Below, piece by piece: positions 43,115 to 51,668 of a stretch of DNA of 64,000 bases. The translations under genes and the position numbers were made by a program. The stretch spans positions 3,048,501 to 3,112,500 of the forward strand of contig JAMLJC010000001.1 in NCBI GenBank assembly GCA_023953845.1. Direction: 5' to 3'. Numbering within the stretch: the stretch's first letter is position 1; each line of letters opens with the position of its first letter. The notes under the pieces are model-generated. The model ran no database searches and was not told where the DNA came from. It saw only the letters and a program-made list of their open reading frames with translations. The stretch comes from Rhizobiaceae bacterium (GTDB taxonomy: Bacteria; Pseudomonadota; Alphaproteobacteria; Rhizobiales; Rhizobiaceae).

Positions 43115-44011
43115 TCAGGAAACGGCCCGGCGCAAGCTGTCGCGGAGCCAGCGGATCGCGGGATTGCGATCCTGGCGACGATGCCAGTAGAGCGACCAGG
43201 CGAAGGCCGAACTTGCAAAGGGAAGCTCGCAAGCCGCGAGCCGATCGTCGGCCAGAGCGAGGAACAGCCGCTCCGGCATGACCGCGACGAGGTCCGTCTC
43301 ATGCAGGATGCGCGGCACCACCAGCCAGTGAGGAAGGTTCAGCGCCACCGTGCGTTTGTTGTCGCCTGTGACGAGCACGTCGTCCACGAAACGCAGATCG
43401 GTGGGCGACATCGACACGCGGACATGCTTCGCGGCGAGGAACGCCTCGATCGACGGTCGGCTGGCCGCGAACGGATGATCCCGCCGGACGACGCAGACCA
43501 TGCGATCCTGCATCACCGGTTCGGCAAGGATCGTGCTTCCATGGGCAAGCCCGAAACTGACCGCCATGTCGATCTCGTCCCGTTCAAGCGCGTCGACGGT
43601 GCGCTCCGGCGACAGATGGACCACATCGAGCGAAATCCGGCTGCCGGGCAAATCGAAGCGCCTGAGCAGCGACGGCAGGACCAGCGTCGCCAGCACGTCT
43701 GACAGACGAAGACGGAAAGTTCGCTCCGTCGTCGAGGCGTCGAAGTGCTGGTCGGGCTCCAGCACGCGCTCGATCTGCCGCAGGACCGCCCGCACCGGCT
43801 CGACGAGTTCCATGGCGCGAGGCGTCGGCTGCATCCCCCCGGGGGTGCGCACCAGCAACTCGTCGCCAAAGACGGCGCGCAGCCGGCGCAGCGCATTGCT
43901 CATCGCCGGCTGGCTCAGCCCGACCTTCTCGGCGGCCCGGGTCACATGACGCGTCGACATCAGCGCGTCGAAGACGACCAGCAGGTTGAGGTCGATGCTG
44001 CGCAGGTTCAT
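43115..44011 (-). CDS. LysR-family transcriptional regulator (NodD/PcpR-like type)
   Basis: The product is 298 residues. The HTH is at about 1-62 (LNLLVVFDALMSTRHVTRAAEKVGLSQPAMSNALRRL), and the DALMSTRHVTRAA pattern is that of the NodD/NahR/LinR subgroup, whose members sense aromatic or similar small molecules. The effector domain follows. No divergent target gene is present; it lies 139 bp downstream of the unknown 360-residue gene on the same strand. Confidence 0.9.
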   Translation of the reverse strand: MNLRSIDLNLLVVFDALMSTRHVTRAAEKVGLSQPAMSNALRRLRAVFGDELLVRTPGGMQPTPRAMELVEPVRAVLRQIERVLEPDQHFDASTTERTFRLRLSDVLATLVLPSLLRRFDLPGSRISLDVVHLSPERTVDALERDEIDMAVSFGLAHGSTILAEPVMQDRMVCVVRRDHPFAASRPSIEAFLAAKHVRVSMSPTDLRFVDDVLVTGDNKRTVALNLPHWLVVPRILHETDLVAVMPERLFLALADDRLAACELPFASSAFAWSLYWHRRQDRNPAIRWLRDSLRRAVS

Positions 44012-44150
44012 GGGTGAAGCGACCAGCAGTCATGCCGTGAATGAATGGTTGCCTGTCATGCGGCAAGCGAATGGGCAAGCTCTTTCGGCGGACATACGCC
44101 TGAAAAAGCCCGTGTCGACGCGCCGGCGTCCACTCGACTGCGTCAGCGGA

Positions 44151-45233
44151 TCAGAACTGTCGATCCGCAGTGTCCTCCACGGTCCATCTTTCGGTGATCC
44201 CCGGCGCTGCATCGATGCCGTCGAGCGTCAGGCGGATGCGGGGGCTGAGCACCTTGGCGCCAATCCGGACGAATTCGAACAAGGCGGCGTAGATCTCCAC
44301 CGCAGGCGGATCGGAACGCAGGATGCGGTTGGCGCGGCGAACGACGTATTTGCCGTCTTTCTCCACCGAAACCGAAATCTCGTCGCCCGCCAGCGTCGCG
44401 AGCGCTTCCGCGATCGCGACGAGGTCAGCGGCCTTGCTGCCACCCACTCCGAACGTCGTCCTGAATTCGTGGAAGAACTGGATCGCCGTCATGCGCGCCG
44501 CATGGCCTATCAGGGACGCGGCCGCCTGCACGCCGTACATCTCCTGAGCCGTGACGATTGCATCCTCGACATAACCCAGCGCGAAGTTGCGCCGCGCTTT
44601 CGCCAGACGTTCCTCCGGCCATTCCTGGGGCGACAGCTTCGGCGCCTTTTCAGGGTCGAAGTCCGGCGATTTCGTGACCGGCTCGAAACGCAGATGTTCG
44701 TCCGGATCGAGATCGCGATCATGTTCGATGAAATAGCCTTCATCGTAAGGCTCGCCCTGCTGGTAGACCTTGGTCACGACGAAGGCGAGGCGCTTCGTGC
44801 CGAGCGATGCGCCGTTGAAGGGGTGCCAGCCTGCGAACATCGCGTGTTCGACGGCAGGCGGAACGGCAAAGAGGCTTTGACCCGGGAAGCTCCAGGCGGG
44901 CGGCAGATAACGTATCCACACCTTTTTCGGAGATTCCTCCACATATTCCATCGTCAGGCCGCCGATGGCGTTGGAGAAATAGTGGTAGCGGCCGGCAACA
45001 ATGGCCGGCGGCAGGCTCCGGTCGATGCCGAGCTTGTCCACACCCTCGAGGAAGTGGCTGCGTTGGTGCCTTCGCAGGATCAGATATTTGAGACGTGCAA
45101 GATCGTCGCCGCCTTTTTCGCGAAGCACCGTCAACTGGATGGCGCTCCAGTGCAGCCCCCAGAAGCGTGCAATCGTCTCGCACCGCCTGCGGGTGCTCCA
45201 TCCTTCAAGCTGCTGCGTCACGGCTGCATCCAT
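44151..45233 (-). CDS. Protein of unknown function, 360 residues
   Basis: The product is not recognised with confidence. It has no signal peptide or membrane segments. It has notable blocks YFSNAIGGLTMEYVEESPKK, FVVTKVYQQGEPYDEGYF and FFHEFRTTFGVGG, and a C-terminal region SVEKDGKYVVRRANRIL. A distant relation to small amidohydrolases of the aminothiazoline-carboxylate hydrolase type was considered, but is unproven. Start at 45233 has no clear ribosome-binding site. A TATAC operator lies 14 bp upstream, so it belongs with the proposed regulon, divergent from the aminotransferase. Confidence 0.75.
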   Translation of the reverse strand: MDAAVTQQLEGWSTRRRCETIARFWGLHWSAIQLTVLREKGGDDLARLKYLILRRHQRSHFLEGVDKLGIDRSLPPAIVAGRYHYFSNAIGGLTMEYVEESPKKVWIRYLPPAWSFPGQSLFAVPPAVEHAMFAGWHPFNGASLGTKRLAFVVTKVYQQGEPYDEGYFIEHDRDLDPDEHLRFEPVTKSPDFDPEKAPKLSPQEWPEERLAKARRNFALGYVEDAIVTAQEMYGVQAAASLIGHAARMTAIQFFHEFRTTFGVGGSKAADLVAIAEALATLAGDEISVSVEKDGKYVVRRANRILRSDPPAVEIYAALFEFVRIGAKVLSPRIRLTLDGIDAAPGITERWTVEDTADRQF

Positions 45234-45246
45234 TGGTTGCTCTTTT

Positions 45247-45256
45247 TGGTATACAA
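45247..45256. promoter_or_regulatory. TATAC operator site (TGGTATACAA)
   Basis: It matches TTGTATACAA at 9 of 10 positions and lies just upstream of the unknown 360-residue gene on the minus strand. Confidence 0.55.
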
Positions 45257-45317
45257 AAAACGTCCTCTTGGCCGCACGATAAGCGCGTCTCCCGTGGAGA
45301 TCAAGAAGGAACGGAGA

Positions 45318-45352
45318 TTGACGACCCTATATCTTTGGAATATTGAATACAG
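45318..45352 (+). promoter_or_regulatory. Predicted promoter and TATAC-like site (TTGAATACAG at 45343-45352)
   Basis: TTGACG (45318-45323) is followed after 17 bp by TATTGA, a weak -10. The overlapping TTGAATACAG matches the operator at 8 of 10. It points to the aminotransferase gene. Confidence 0.4.
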
Positions 45353-45393
45353 TGTTCTTCAACATGAAAGGCGCTTTGCCTAGGGTGGAAATC

Positions 45394-46746
45394 GTGAACA
45401 TTGCCTCAACCCCCAATCCCGCTGCTCACGTGCTGGGTCGCCATGGAAATTTCTCGGACGCCGAACTCGCCGAAATAGCGGAGGCCAAGCGATTCTTCCC
45501 TGGCGGAGCCTTGGGTGGCAATGCGCTGCCGGAAGGCACTGGCTTCGTGTTCAGCCATGGCGATGGCTCGCGCTTCTGGGATGTGAGCGGCAACGAATAT
45601 ATCGACTACGTGCTGGGGTCCGGCACGCTCTTCGTCGGGCATGCCCATCCGAAGATCCGGGACGCCGTCGCGGACCAGGCTGGGCGCGGCACGCATTTCT
45701 TCGCCTATCTCAACGAGCCGGCGGTGAAGCTGGCCCACCGCGCCATGCCGCACATCCGTTGCGCCGAGCGCATCCGTTTCACGACGGCGGGATCGGATTC
45801 CACCTTCCATGCGATACGGCTGGCGCGCGGTTTTACCGGCCGTGAGAAGATCATCAAGTTCGAGGGCGGCTATCACGGCGTTCACGATTATGCCCAGCTC
45901 AGCACGGCTCCCAAGACGCTCAACAATTTCCCGGCGCCGCAGCCCGACACGGCGGGCATTCCGGAAGCCGTCCGCGATTTGATGCTGGTTTCGCCGTTCA
46001 ACGACATCGACACCTTCGCTGCGCTCTGTAAGGAGCACGCGCATGAAGTGGCGGCCGTCATCATCGAGCCGATCCAGCGCATCATCTCGCCGAAGCCGGG
46101 CTTCCTGCAAGCGGTGCGCGAGATCACCCGCAAGCATAACATCGTCATGATCCTCGACGAGGTCGTCACCGGCTTCCGCTACGGCCTCGGCGGTGCGCAG
46201 GCATATTTCGACGTCGTTCCCGATCTCGCCACCTATGGCAAGATCTTTGGCGGCGGATTGCCGATGGGCGCGGTGGCCGGTCGCGCGGATATCATGGATC
46301 AGGCCGACCCCTCGAAGAAGGGTACGCCCGGCTATGTCTACCAGAACGGGACGTTGCAGGGGCATCCTCTGGGCTGCGCCGCCGGTCTGGCTACTCTCGA
46401 CATCCTTGAGGAACCGGGCCTTTATGACCGCGTCTTCGCCATGGCCGACAGGCTGCGCGCCGGCCTTCAGGACGTGTTCGATCGCAACAGCATGGGAATC
46501 ACCGTCTTCGGCGAAGGGCCGATGTGGCACATGCTGTTCACCGATCGGGTTCCCACCAACTGGCGTGAATACATCGCCTCGGACCTGAAGAAGCTAAGCG
46601 CCATGGAAGCGCAGATCATCAAGCAAGGTCTGTTCGTTCTGCCGCAGAACCGCCGCTTCATCTCGATCCGTCATACCGACGGTGATCTGGAGGACACGTT
46701 CGAGGCGATGGACCGCGCCTGCCACGGCTTCAAGGCCCTGAGCTGA
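45394..46746 (+). CDS. PLP-dependent class III aminotransferase (glutamate-1-semialdehyde aminotransferase-like)
   Basis: The product is about 450 residues from the GTG at 45394, which has GGTGGA upstream and lies about 50 bases after the predicted -10. In-frame ATG 45364 is an alternative without a ribosome-binding site. The N-terminal GFVFSHGDGSRFWDVSGNEYIDYV, the AVIIEPIQ segment, the ILDEVVTGFRYG Asp motif and the PLP lysine in YGKIFGGGLPMGAVAG are all visible. Such enzymes act on beta- or omega-amino acids, or isomerise amino aldehydes. RidA follows after 67 bp, consistent with imine or enamine intermediates. Confidence 0.88.
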   Translation: MNIASTPNPAAHVLGRHGNFSDAELAEIAEAKRFFPGGALGGNALPEGTGFVFSHGDGSRFWDVSGNEYIDYVLGSGTLFVGHAHPKIRDAVADQAGRGTHFFAYLNEPAVKLAHRAMPHIRCAERIRFTTAGSDSTFHAIRLARGFTGREKIIKFEGGYHGVHDYAQLSTAPKTLNNFPAPQPDTAGIPEAVRDLMLVSPFNDIDTFAALCKEHAHEVAAVIIEPIQRIISPKPGFLQAVREITRKHNIVMILDEVVTGFRYGLGGAQAYFDVVPDLATYGKIFGGGLPMGAVAGRADIMDQADPSKKGTPGYVYQNGTLQGHPLGCAAGLATLDILEEPGLYDRVFAMADRLRAGLQDVFDRNSMGITVFGEGPMWHMLFTDRVPTNWREYIASDLKKLSAMEAQIIKQGLFVLPQNRRFISIRHTDGDLEDTFEAMDRACHGFKALS

Positions 46747-46768
46747 CGGGAACCGAAAAGATACGTCG

Positions 46769-46792
46769 CCGGGGAGGGAATCTCTTCCCCGG
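46769..46792 (+). terminator. Intercistronic hairpin between aminotransferase and ridA
   Basis: CCGGGGA pairs with TCCCCGG around a ten-base loop, 22 bp after the aminotransferase stop. There is no T-run, so partial read-through into the RidA gene is likely. Confidence 0.4.
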
Positions 46793-46813
46793 GGGACAAA
46801 TGAGAGCAGACCG

Positions 46814-47203
46814 ATGAGCGACTACGAATCCATCAATCCGGCACAGCTTATGACGCCGACGGGTCCGTGGTCGCACGGGCTGCGCATCGATGCCGGCAAG
46901 GAAATGCTGTTCGTCACGGGACAGGTCGCCATCGGCGCCGATGGCGTCATTCCGGAAGGGGCCGAAGCACAGGCCGAACTGGTCTGGGCCAATCTCGACG
47001 CGGTCCTCGCCGCCGCCGGCATGGAACCGAAGCATATCGTCAGGACCGGCGTCTATGCGACGTCGCCGGAATATCTTCCGATCATGAACGCGGTGCGCAA
47101 CCGTTTTCTGGGCAGCGCCCGACCAGCGACGACGGTGCTCGTCGTGCCCGCACTGGCCAATCCGAAATACCTTGTGGAAGTGGACGCCATCGCGGCACGC
47201 TGA
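46814..47203 (+). CDS. RidA (YjgF/YER057c/UK114) family imine deaminase
   Basis: The product is 129 residues, the typical length. The blocks LFVTGQVAIGADGVIP, ELVWANLDAVLAAAG and ARPATTVLVVPALANPKYLVEVDAIA are typical of RidA. The conserved Arg that binds the carboxylate in deaminating members is probably that in SARPATT. It hydrolyses reactive imines or enamines made by PLP enzymes, which fits the aminotransferase immediately upstream. Confidence 0.9.
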   Translation: MSDYESINPAQLMTPTGPWSHGLRIDAGKEMLFVTGQVAIGADGVIPEGAEAQAELVWANLDAVLAAAGMEPKHIVRTGVYATSPEYLPIMNAVRNRFLGSARPATTVLVVPALANPKYLVEVDAIAAR

Positions 47204-47239
47204 CCGAAGGCGGCTTCGGAAGCCGGGATTTTACCGGCT
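47204..47239. terminator. Hairpins between convergent genes
   Basis: Two short stems lie in tandem: CCGAAG / CTTCGG at 47204-47219 and AGCCGG / CCGGCT at 47221-47239 with a loop containing TTTT. They overlap the stop of the CoA ligase gene on the minus strand and could end transcripts from both sides. Confidence 0.4.
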
Positions 47240-49348
47240 GCCCTTCGTGATGATGCGCGCATCGACGATGATGAGCCCGTCGCTGTTGGCGATGAGCGGG
47301 TTCACATCGATCTCGGCGATTTCCGGCTCTGACGCCATCATGTGCGACAGGCGCGCCAAGGCGTCGGCGAGCGTGTCGCGGTCGACTTTCGCCGCGCCGC
47401 GGTAGCCGTCAAGCAGGGTCTGCGAGCGCAGACGCCCGACCATCCGAAGCGCATCTTCGCGGGAAAGCGGCGCAAGGCCGAAAGTCACATCGCCCAGAAC
47501 TTCTACCAATACGCCGCCGATCCCCAGCATCACCACAGGCCCGAAATTCGGATCGCGGAAGCCGCCCATGACGAGTTCGACGCCGCGCCCGACCATCGGC
47601 GAGACGATGACCCGGCTGTCCGTATCGCCTGCTTTCCTGCCGATCCCGGCGAGGCGTTCGAAAGCATCGGCCGCATCGTCCGGGCCGATGTTCAGCAGAA
47701 CGCCACCGACGTCGCTCTTGTGCACGACCCGTGGCGTTACGATCTTCAGTGCCGCAGGTTCGCCCAGTTCTGCGACCGCAGATGCGCACTCCGCCGCAGT
47801 CGCGACCACGGCCCCGGCCAGGACGGGCAAGCCGTAGGCGCGCATCGCCTCGCGTGCGTCCGGCTCCAGCAGGAAGCCGTCGCCGGTGGCGCGCCCGAGG
47901 ATTTTTCCACAGGAGACTTTGCCCGGAAGATCGTATTCCGCGACGTGCCCGGCTCGGGCCACGGTCTCTCCGAAGCGCGCCATGCCTTGCAAAACGCGGG
48001 CCGCTTCGGGAAGCGTCCGCACGACCGGGATGCCATGCGAGCGCATGGCTTCGACCGCCGGCTCCGGCGCATGCGCATAGACCGAGTGAACGACGATCGG
48101 CTTGCCCAATCTGTGCATGGCTTCGCCCATGGCGTGAGCGGCCGCGATCTCGGCTTCTCTTACGCTTGCGCCGGCGAGATGGTGATAACCGCCGAAATGC
48201 CCCGCCAGAAGCGCGCCGCCCACTTCAGACGCCGCAAGGCAGGCTTCCAGCGACGAGGCGACCACTGCAGGCTCCTCTTCCGCGAAGCCTGCATAATCCA
48301 CCGGATTGGAAACCGGGCAGCGCTCCGGCAGCAAGCCGCGCAATGTGTCTTTCAGGGGCTCCGTGAAGGTTGCGATCTCGAGGCCTGCGAGCGCCGCCGC
48401 ATCGCAGCCCAGCGTCGCATGGCCACCCCCGTCCGACGCCACCGCGATTGCCGGCTTGCGCAGGAGCGGTGTGCCATAGAGCGCCAGCGCCACGTCCCAC
48501 GCTTCGTCGATCGAGGCCGCTTTGATGATGCCCGCCTGGTCGAACGCGCCGTCGGCGACGCGCATTTCGCCGGCAAGCGATCCCGTATGCGACATGACGG
48601 CACGAATGCCTGCCTCGGTTTCGCCGGGCTTCACCACGATGACAGGCTTGCGTGGGCCGCTTTTGCGCACCACGTCGCAGAACCGGCGGGCCTCGCCTTC
48701 GATCCATCCCTCGACATAGACGATGACGGCTCTGGTGCTGTCGTCCTCCAGCATGAAGGAAAGAAGTTCAGGCGGCCTGACGTCAACGCCGTTGCCGGTG
48801 CTGATTGCATGACTGAAGCCGATACCGACCGAACGTGCCTTGTGCGCCGTGTCGAGCAGGATGTTTCCGCTTTGGGTAATGAGTCCGATCGGCCCCTTCG
48901 GCAGCACCATGCCGGTGACATTGACGGCGCCGGATGCGGAAAAGATGCCCGCGCAATTCGGTCCGATCATCCGCGCGCCGACAGTGGCGAGGCGCGACGC
49001 GAAATCCCGTTCGAGCGCGCGGCCTTCCTGCGAATGTTCGCCGAAGCCCCCTGTGATGACGACCACGCCGGCGACGCGCTTCCTGGCGCAATCTTCGATC
49101 ACCTCCGAAACCGCATTCGGCGGAATGGCGACGACGACGAGATCGACGTCGCCCTCGATCGCCGCGACCGAGCGCACGGCGTCGACGCCCGCGATCGACT
49201 TGCGGCTTGGATGGACCGGATAGAGCGGGCCGGAAAAGCCGGCTCCGATCATGCTCAGCCACCGCCGCCCTCCGACTTTGACCGGAGACTCCGAAGCGCC
49301 GACGAAGGCGACGCTGCGGGGCTGCAAAAGTCTCGAAATGGAGTTCAT
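47231..49348 (-). CDS. Acyl-CoA synthetase, ADP (NDP)-forming, fused subunits
   Basis: The product is 705 residues from the ATG at 49348. It has a CoA-binding Rossmann domain (about 8-130, with RSVAFVGASESPVKVGG), succinyl-CoA-ligase-like domains in the middle (about 140-460, with TQSGNILLD and VIVVKPGETEAG around), and an ATP-grasp domain at the C-terminus (about 480-700, with EPAALKIVTPRVVHKSDVGGV). This is the single-chain acetate-CoA ligase (ADP-forming) type, which activates a carboxylic acid. Its active His would be in the SHTGSLAG-like region or swinging loop; this was not verified. Confidence 0.88.
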   Translation of the reverse strand: MNSISRLLQPRSVAFVGASESPVKVGGRRWLSMIGAGFSGPLYPVHPSRKSIAGVDAVRSVAAIEGDVDLVVVAIPPNAVSEVIEDCARKRVAGVVVITGGFGEHSQEGRALERDFASRLATVGARMIGPNCAGIFSASGAVNVTGMVLPKGPIGLITQSGNILLDTAHKARSVGIGFSHAISTGNGVDVRPPELLSFMLEDDSTRAVIVYVEGWIEGEARRFCDVVRKSGPRKPVIVVKPGETEAGIRAVMSHTGSLAGEMRVADGAFDQAGIIKAASIDEAWDVALALYGTPLLRKPAIAVASDGGGHATLGCDAAALAGLEIATFTEPLKDTLRGLLPERCPVSNPVDYAGFAEEEPAVVASSLEACLAASEVGGALLAGHFGGYHHLAGASVREAEIAAAHAMGEAMHRLGKPIVVHSVYAHAPEPAVEAMRSHGIPVVRTLPEAARVLQGMARFGETVARAGHVAEYDLPGKVSCGKILGRATGDGFLLEPDAREAMRAYGLPVLAGAVVATAAECASAVAELGEPAALKIVTPRVVHKSDVGGVLLNIGPDDAADAFERLAGIGRKAGDTDSRVIVSPMVGRGVELVMGGFRDPNFGPVVMLGIGGVLVEVLGDVTFGLAPLSREDALRMVGRLRSQTLLDGYRGAAKVDRDTLADALARLSHMMASEPEIAEIDVNPLIANSDGLIIVDARIITKGSR

Positions 49349-49462
49349 GCGATACGTCTCGTGTATGTCGCCGCCGACCGGGAATGTGCGGGGCGCCCCG
49401 GACTGAAGGGCGGGTTGCATGCCGGGGCGATGCTGCGGATGGTTTTCGCGTTCAGATCGGAA

Positions 49463-50596
49463 TCAGACGGGAAGAAGCGAAGCCCGCGCGAGATCGAAGC
49501 TCAGCGTGACCTCGTCTCTCACGACCAGCGTATCCGTGGAGGGACCGGCGGGCGCGGCGACGAGAAGAGCGTCGAGACCCGGCGCAGCGAGCACTACATG
49601 CGTGAAGCTGCCCTGATAGCTGCAAGCGACGACGGTGGCCTTCAACTCGTCCGCCCCTGTCGAATGGCCTGCGAGAAGCATGACGTCTTCCGGCCGTACG
49701 TAGAGTTCGGCCTCGCCGCCGACAGCAATTCCGTCGGATCGTCCCCGAAACAGCAGCCGAAGACCTCCCGGCCCTTCAAGCTGCATCGCATCACCCGACG
49801 TGCCGAGATTCCTTACCGGTATCCGGTTGATCTCGCCGACGAACGAGGCCACGAAGCGCGACTGCGGATGGCGATAGATATCCTGCGGAGCGCCGATCTG
49901 CTCGATGTTCCCCTTGTTCATGACGGCTATGCGGTCCGACATGCTGAGCGCTTCGCTCTGATCGTGCGTCACGAAGACCGTGGCGACCTGGGCTTTCTTC
50001 TGGATCTGCTTGATCTCGATCTGCATCTTGGTCCGAAGACTCTTGTCCAGCGCCGAGAACGGCTCATCGAGCAGCAGGACCTGCGGCTCGGTAACGAGGG
50101 CCCGGGCCAGCGCGACACGCTGCTGCTGGCCGCCCGACAGCTGCGACGGTTTGCGGTCTTCAAAGCCGGGAAGATTGACCATCGCCATCATCCGGCTGAC
50201 ACGCTGACGGATCTGTTCCTTGGGCAGCCGCCGCTCCTCCAGCCCGAAAGCGATGTTCTGGGCCACGTTCATGTGGGGAAACAGCGCGTAATTCTGGAAT
50301 ACGATGCCTGTGTTCCGCTGATGGGGCATCAGGCGGGTCACATCCCGCCCCTCAATCAGGATGCTGCCCGCGGTCGGCGGAAAGAACCCCGCGATCATGT
50401 TGAGCAGCGTGGTCTTGCCGCAGCCGCTCGGACCAAGCAGGGTCAGGAACTCGCCCTTCGCCAGCGACAGCGAGATGTCATCGACGGCGTTGACCGAGCC
50501 GTACGACTTCGAAACGTTTCGAAGCTCGAGCGTGAGCGATCTATGGACGTCGCGCTTCGAAACAGGAGGGTGTTCCATGGTCAGGCCCTGGTCCAT
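49463..50596 (-). CDS. ABC transporter ATP-binding protein (PotA-like)
   Basis: The product is 377 residues. It has Walker A GPSGCGKTT near 54-62, LSGGQQQRVALARAL, Walker B VLLLDEPFSALD, an H-loop in VFVTHDQSEA, and a C-terminal TOBE domain (about 290-370). ACGGAG 6 bp before 50596 supports that start. It lies on the strand opposite to the binding protein and permeases at 51669-54805, but all belong to one spermidine/putrescine-type importer separated only by the amidohydrolase gene. Confidence 0.9.
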   Translation of the reverse strand: MDQGLTMEHPPVSKRDVHRSLTLELRNVSKSYGSVNAVDDISLSLAKGEFLTLLGPSGCGKTTLLNMIAGFFPPTAGSILIEGRDVTRLMPHQRNTGIVFQNYALFPHMNVAQNIAFGLEERRLPKEQIRQRVSRMMAMVNLPGFEDRKPSQLSGGQQQRVALARALVTEPQVLLLDEPFSALDKSLRTKMQIEIKQIQKKAQVATVFVTHDQSEALSMSDRIAVMNKGNIEQIGAPQDIYRHPQSRFVASFVGEINRIPVRNLGTSGDAMQLEGPGGLRLLFRGRSDGIAVGGEAELYVRPEDVMLLAGHSTGADELKATVVACSYQGSFTHVVLAAPGLDALLVAAPAGPSTDTLVVRDEVTLSFDLARASLLPV

Positions 50597-50627
50597 TCGT
50601 GCTCCGTTGCGCGTTTAACGTCGGCCA

Positions 50628-51500
50628 TCAACCGTCCAGCCCCAGAAGACGTGCCGCGTTCGCGTACATCCATTTGTGCTGCACCTCGGGCTTCAGCGAA
50701 AGTGCCTTCGTCTCTTCTATCGTTCTCTGGATCGGCTGGAGCGGATAGGAGGTGCCGAAGATCATGCGGTCCTGAAGGACGCTGTTGCCATACTGGACGA
50801 GCGGTCCATAGCCCGATTCGGGGACTTCCAGATATTTCGGCCGGACGGGCGTCAGCCCTATATGCACGTTCTTGTGACGCCAGGCGACGCCGATGAGCTC
50901 CTGCACCCACGGCCAGCCGGGCGGAATCGCGACGGCCTTGAGTTCGGGAAAGTGCACCATGACTTCGTCCAGAGCGAGAGGACGGCCATATTCCATCAGC
51001 GTCCTGGTGCTGAAGTTGATGCTGGCGTGAATGCCGACCGGAATGTCGAGCTCGATGCATTTGGCGTAGAGCGGATAGAACTTCTTGTCGTTGATCGGAA
51101 TGCAGTGCTCGAAGCATTGCAGGTTGAGGCCGCGAAGGCCGAGATCGTTTACGGCGCGCTTCAGATCTTCGATCGCCTTGAAGCCCTTGTGAGGGTCGAC
51201 TCCCGCAAAGCCGAGGAAGCGTTTGCCATGCTCCCTGCAGAAGGAGGCGACATCCTCGTTGCTGATCTTGACGCCGAAGGTTGTCTCGACATCCTTGGCG
51301 TGGATGACGACGTAGCGGACATCATTGTCGTCATACGCCTTCAGATAGGCGTCCAGCGCCTTTGTTTTGTCCTCTCCGACAATATCGGCCCGTGCGGATT
51401 CGCTGCTGGCGCTGTATACGCGGTCATAATTCGCCATGTGATGCGCATTGGAAGGATTGAACGCCGGAAGGGGCGGACGGCTGCCAAAATCGATGATCAT
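50628..51500 (-). CDS. Amidohydrolase-2 family (ACMSD/PDC-hydrolase-like) protein
   Basis: The product is 290 residues with a TIM-barrel amidohydrolase-2 pattern: VIHAKDVETTFGVKISNED, FAGVDPHKGFKAIEDLKRA, LNLQCFEHCIPINDKKFYP, IPVGIHASINFS and MIFGTSYPLQP near the end. Relatives hydrolyse lactones or decarboxylate (2-pyrone-4,6-dicarboxylate hydrolase, ACMSD). The HxH that binds metal at the N-terminus of many members is not seen. The ATG at 51500 has AAGGAG upstream. Its stop is 31 bp before the ATPase gene, so they are cotranscribed. Confidence 0.83.
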   Translation of the reverse strand: MIIDFGSRPPLPAFNPSNAHHMANYDRVYSASSESARADIVGEDKTKALDAYLKAYDDNDVRYVVIHAKDVETTFGVKISNEDVASFCREHGKRFLGFAGVDPHKGFKAIEDLKRAVNDLGLRGLNLQCFEHCIPINDKKFYPLYAKCIELDIPVGIHASINFSTRTLMEYGRPLALDEVMVHFPELKAVAIPPGWPWVQELIGVAWRHKNVHIGLTPVRPKYLEVPESGYGPLVQYGNSVLQDRMIFGTSYPLQPIQRTIEETKALSLKPEVQHKWMYANAARLLGLDG

Positions 51501-51513
51501 TATGTGTCTCCTT

Positions 51514-51523
51514 CTGGATACAA
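51514..51523. promoter_or_regulatory. TATAC operator site (CTGGATACAA)
   Basis: It matches TTGTATACAA at 8 of 10 and lies 14 bp upstream of the amidohydrolase start on the minus strand. Confidence 0.45.
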
Positions 51524-51624
51524 AACACAGCTTATGGGTAGCTGCAAGGTCGATACCTTGGCCAAGGCGCAAAAAACGCACTTTATTGACGTGATGAGCA
51601 TAGACAGAGACGGCTTGATGAACT

Positions 51625-51634
51625 TAGTATACAA
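51625..51634. promoter_or_regulatory. TATAC operator site (TAGTATACAA)
   Basis: It matches TTGTATACAA at 9 of 10 and lies 35 bp before the binding-protein start on the plus strand. No clear -35/-10 pair was found around it. Confidence 0.55.
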
Positions 51635-51668
51635 AATGTGGGAACCAAATTCATATCGGAGAAATGAC

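Noticed and set aside
47342..50896. A long plus-strand open frame opposite the CoA ligase, ATPase and amidohydrolase genes
   Set aside because: It crosses three recognised genes and the gaps between them, and has low-complexity Arg/Asp/His sequence.
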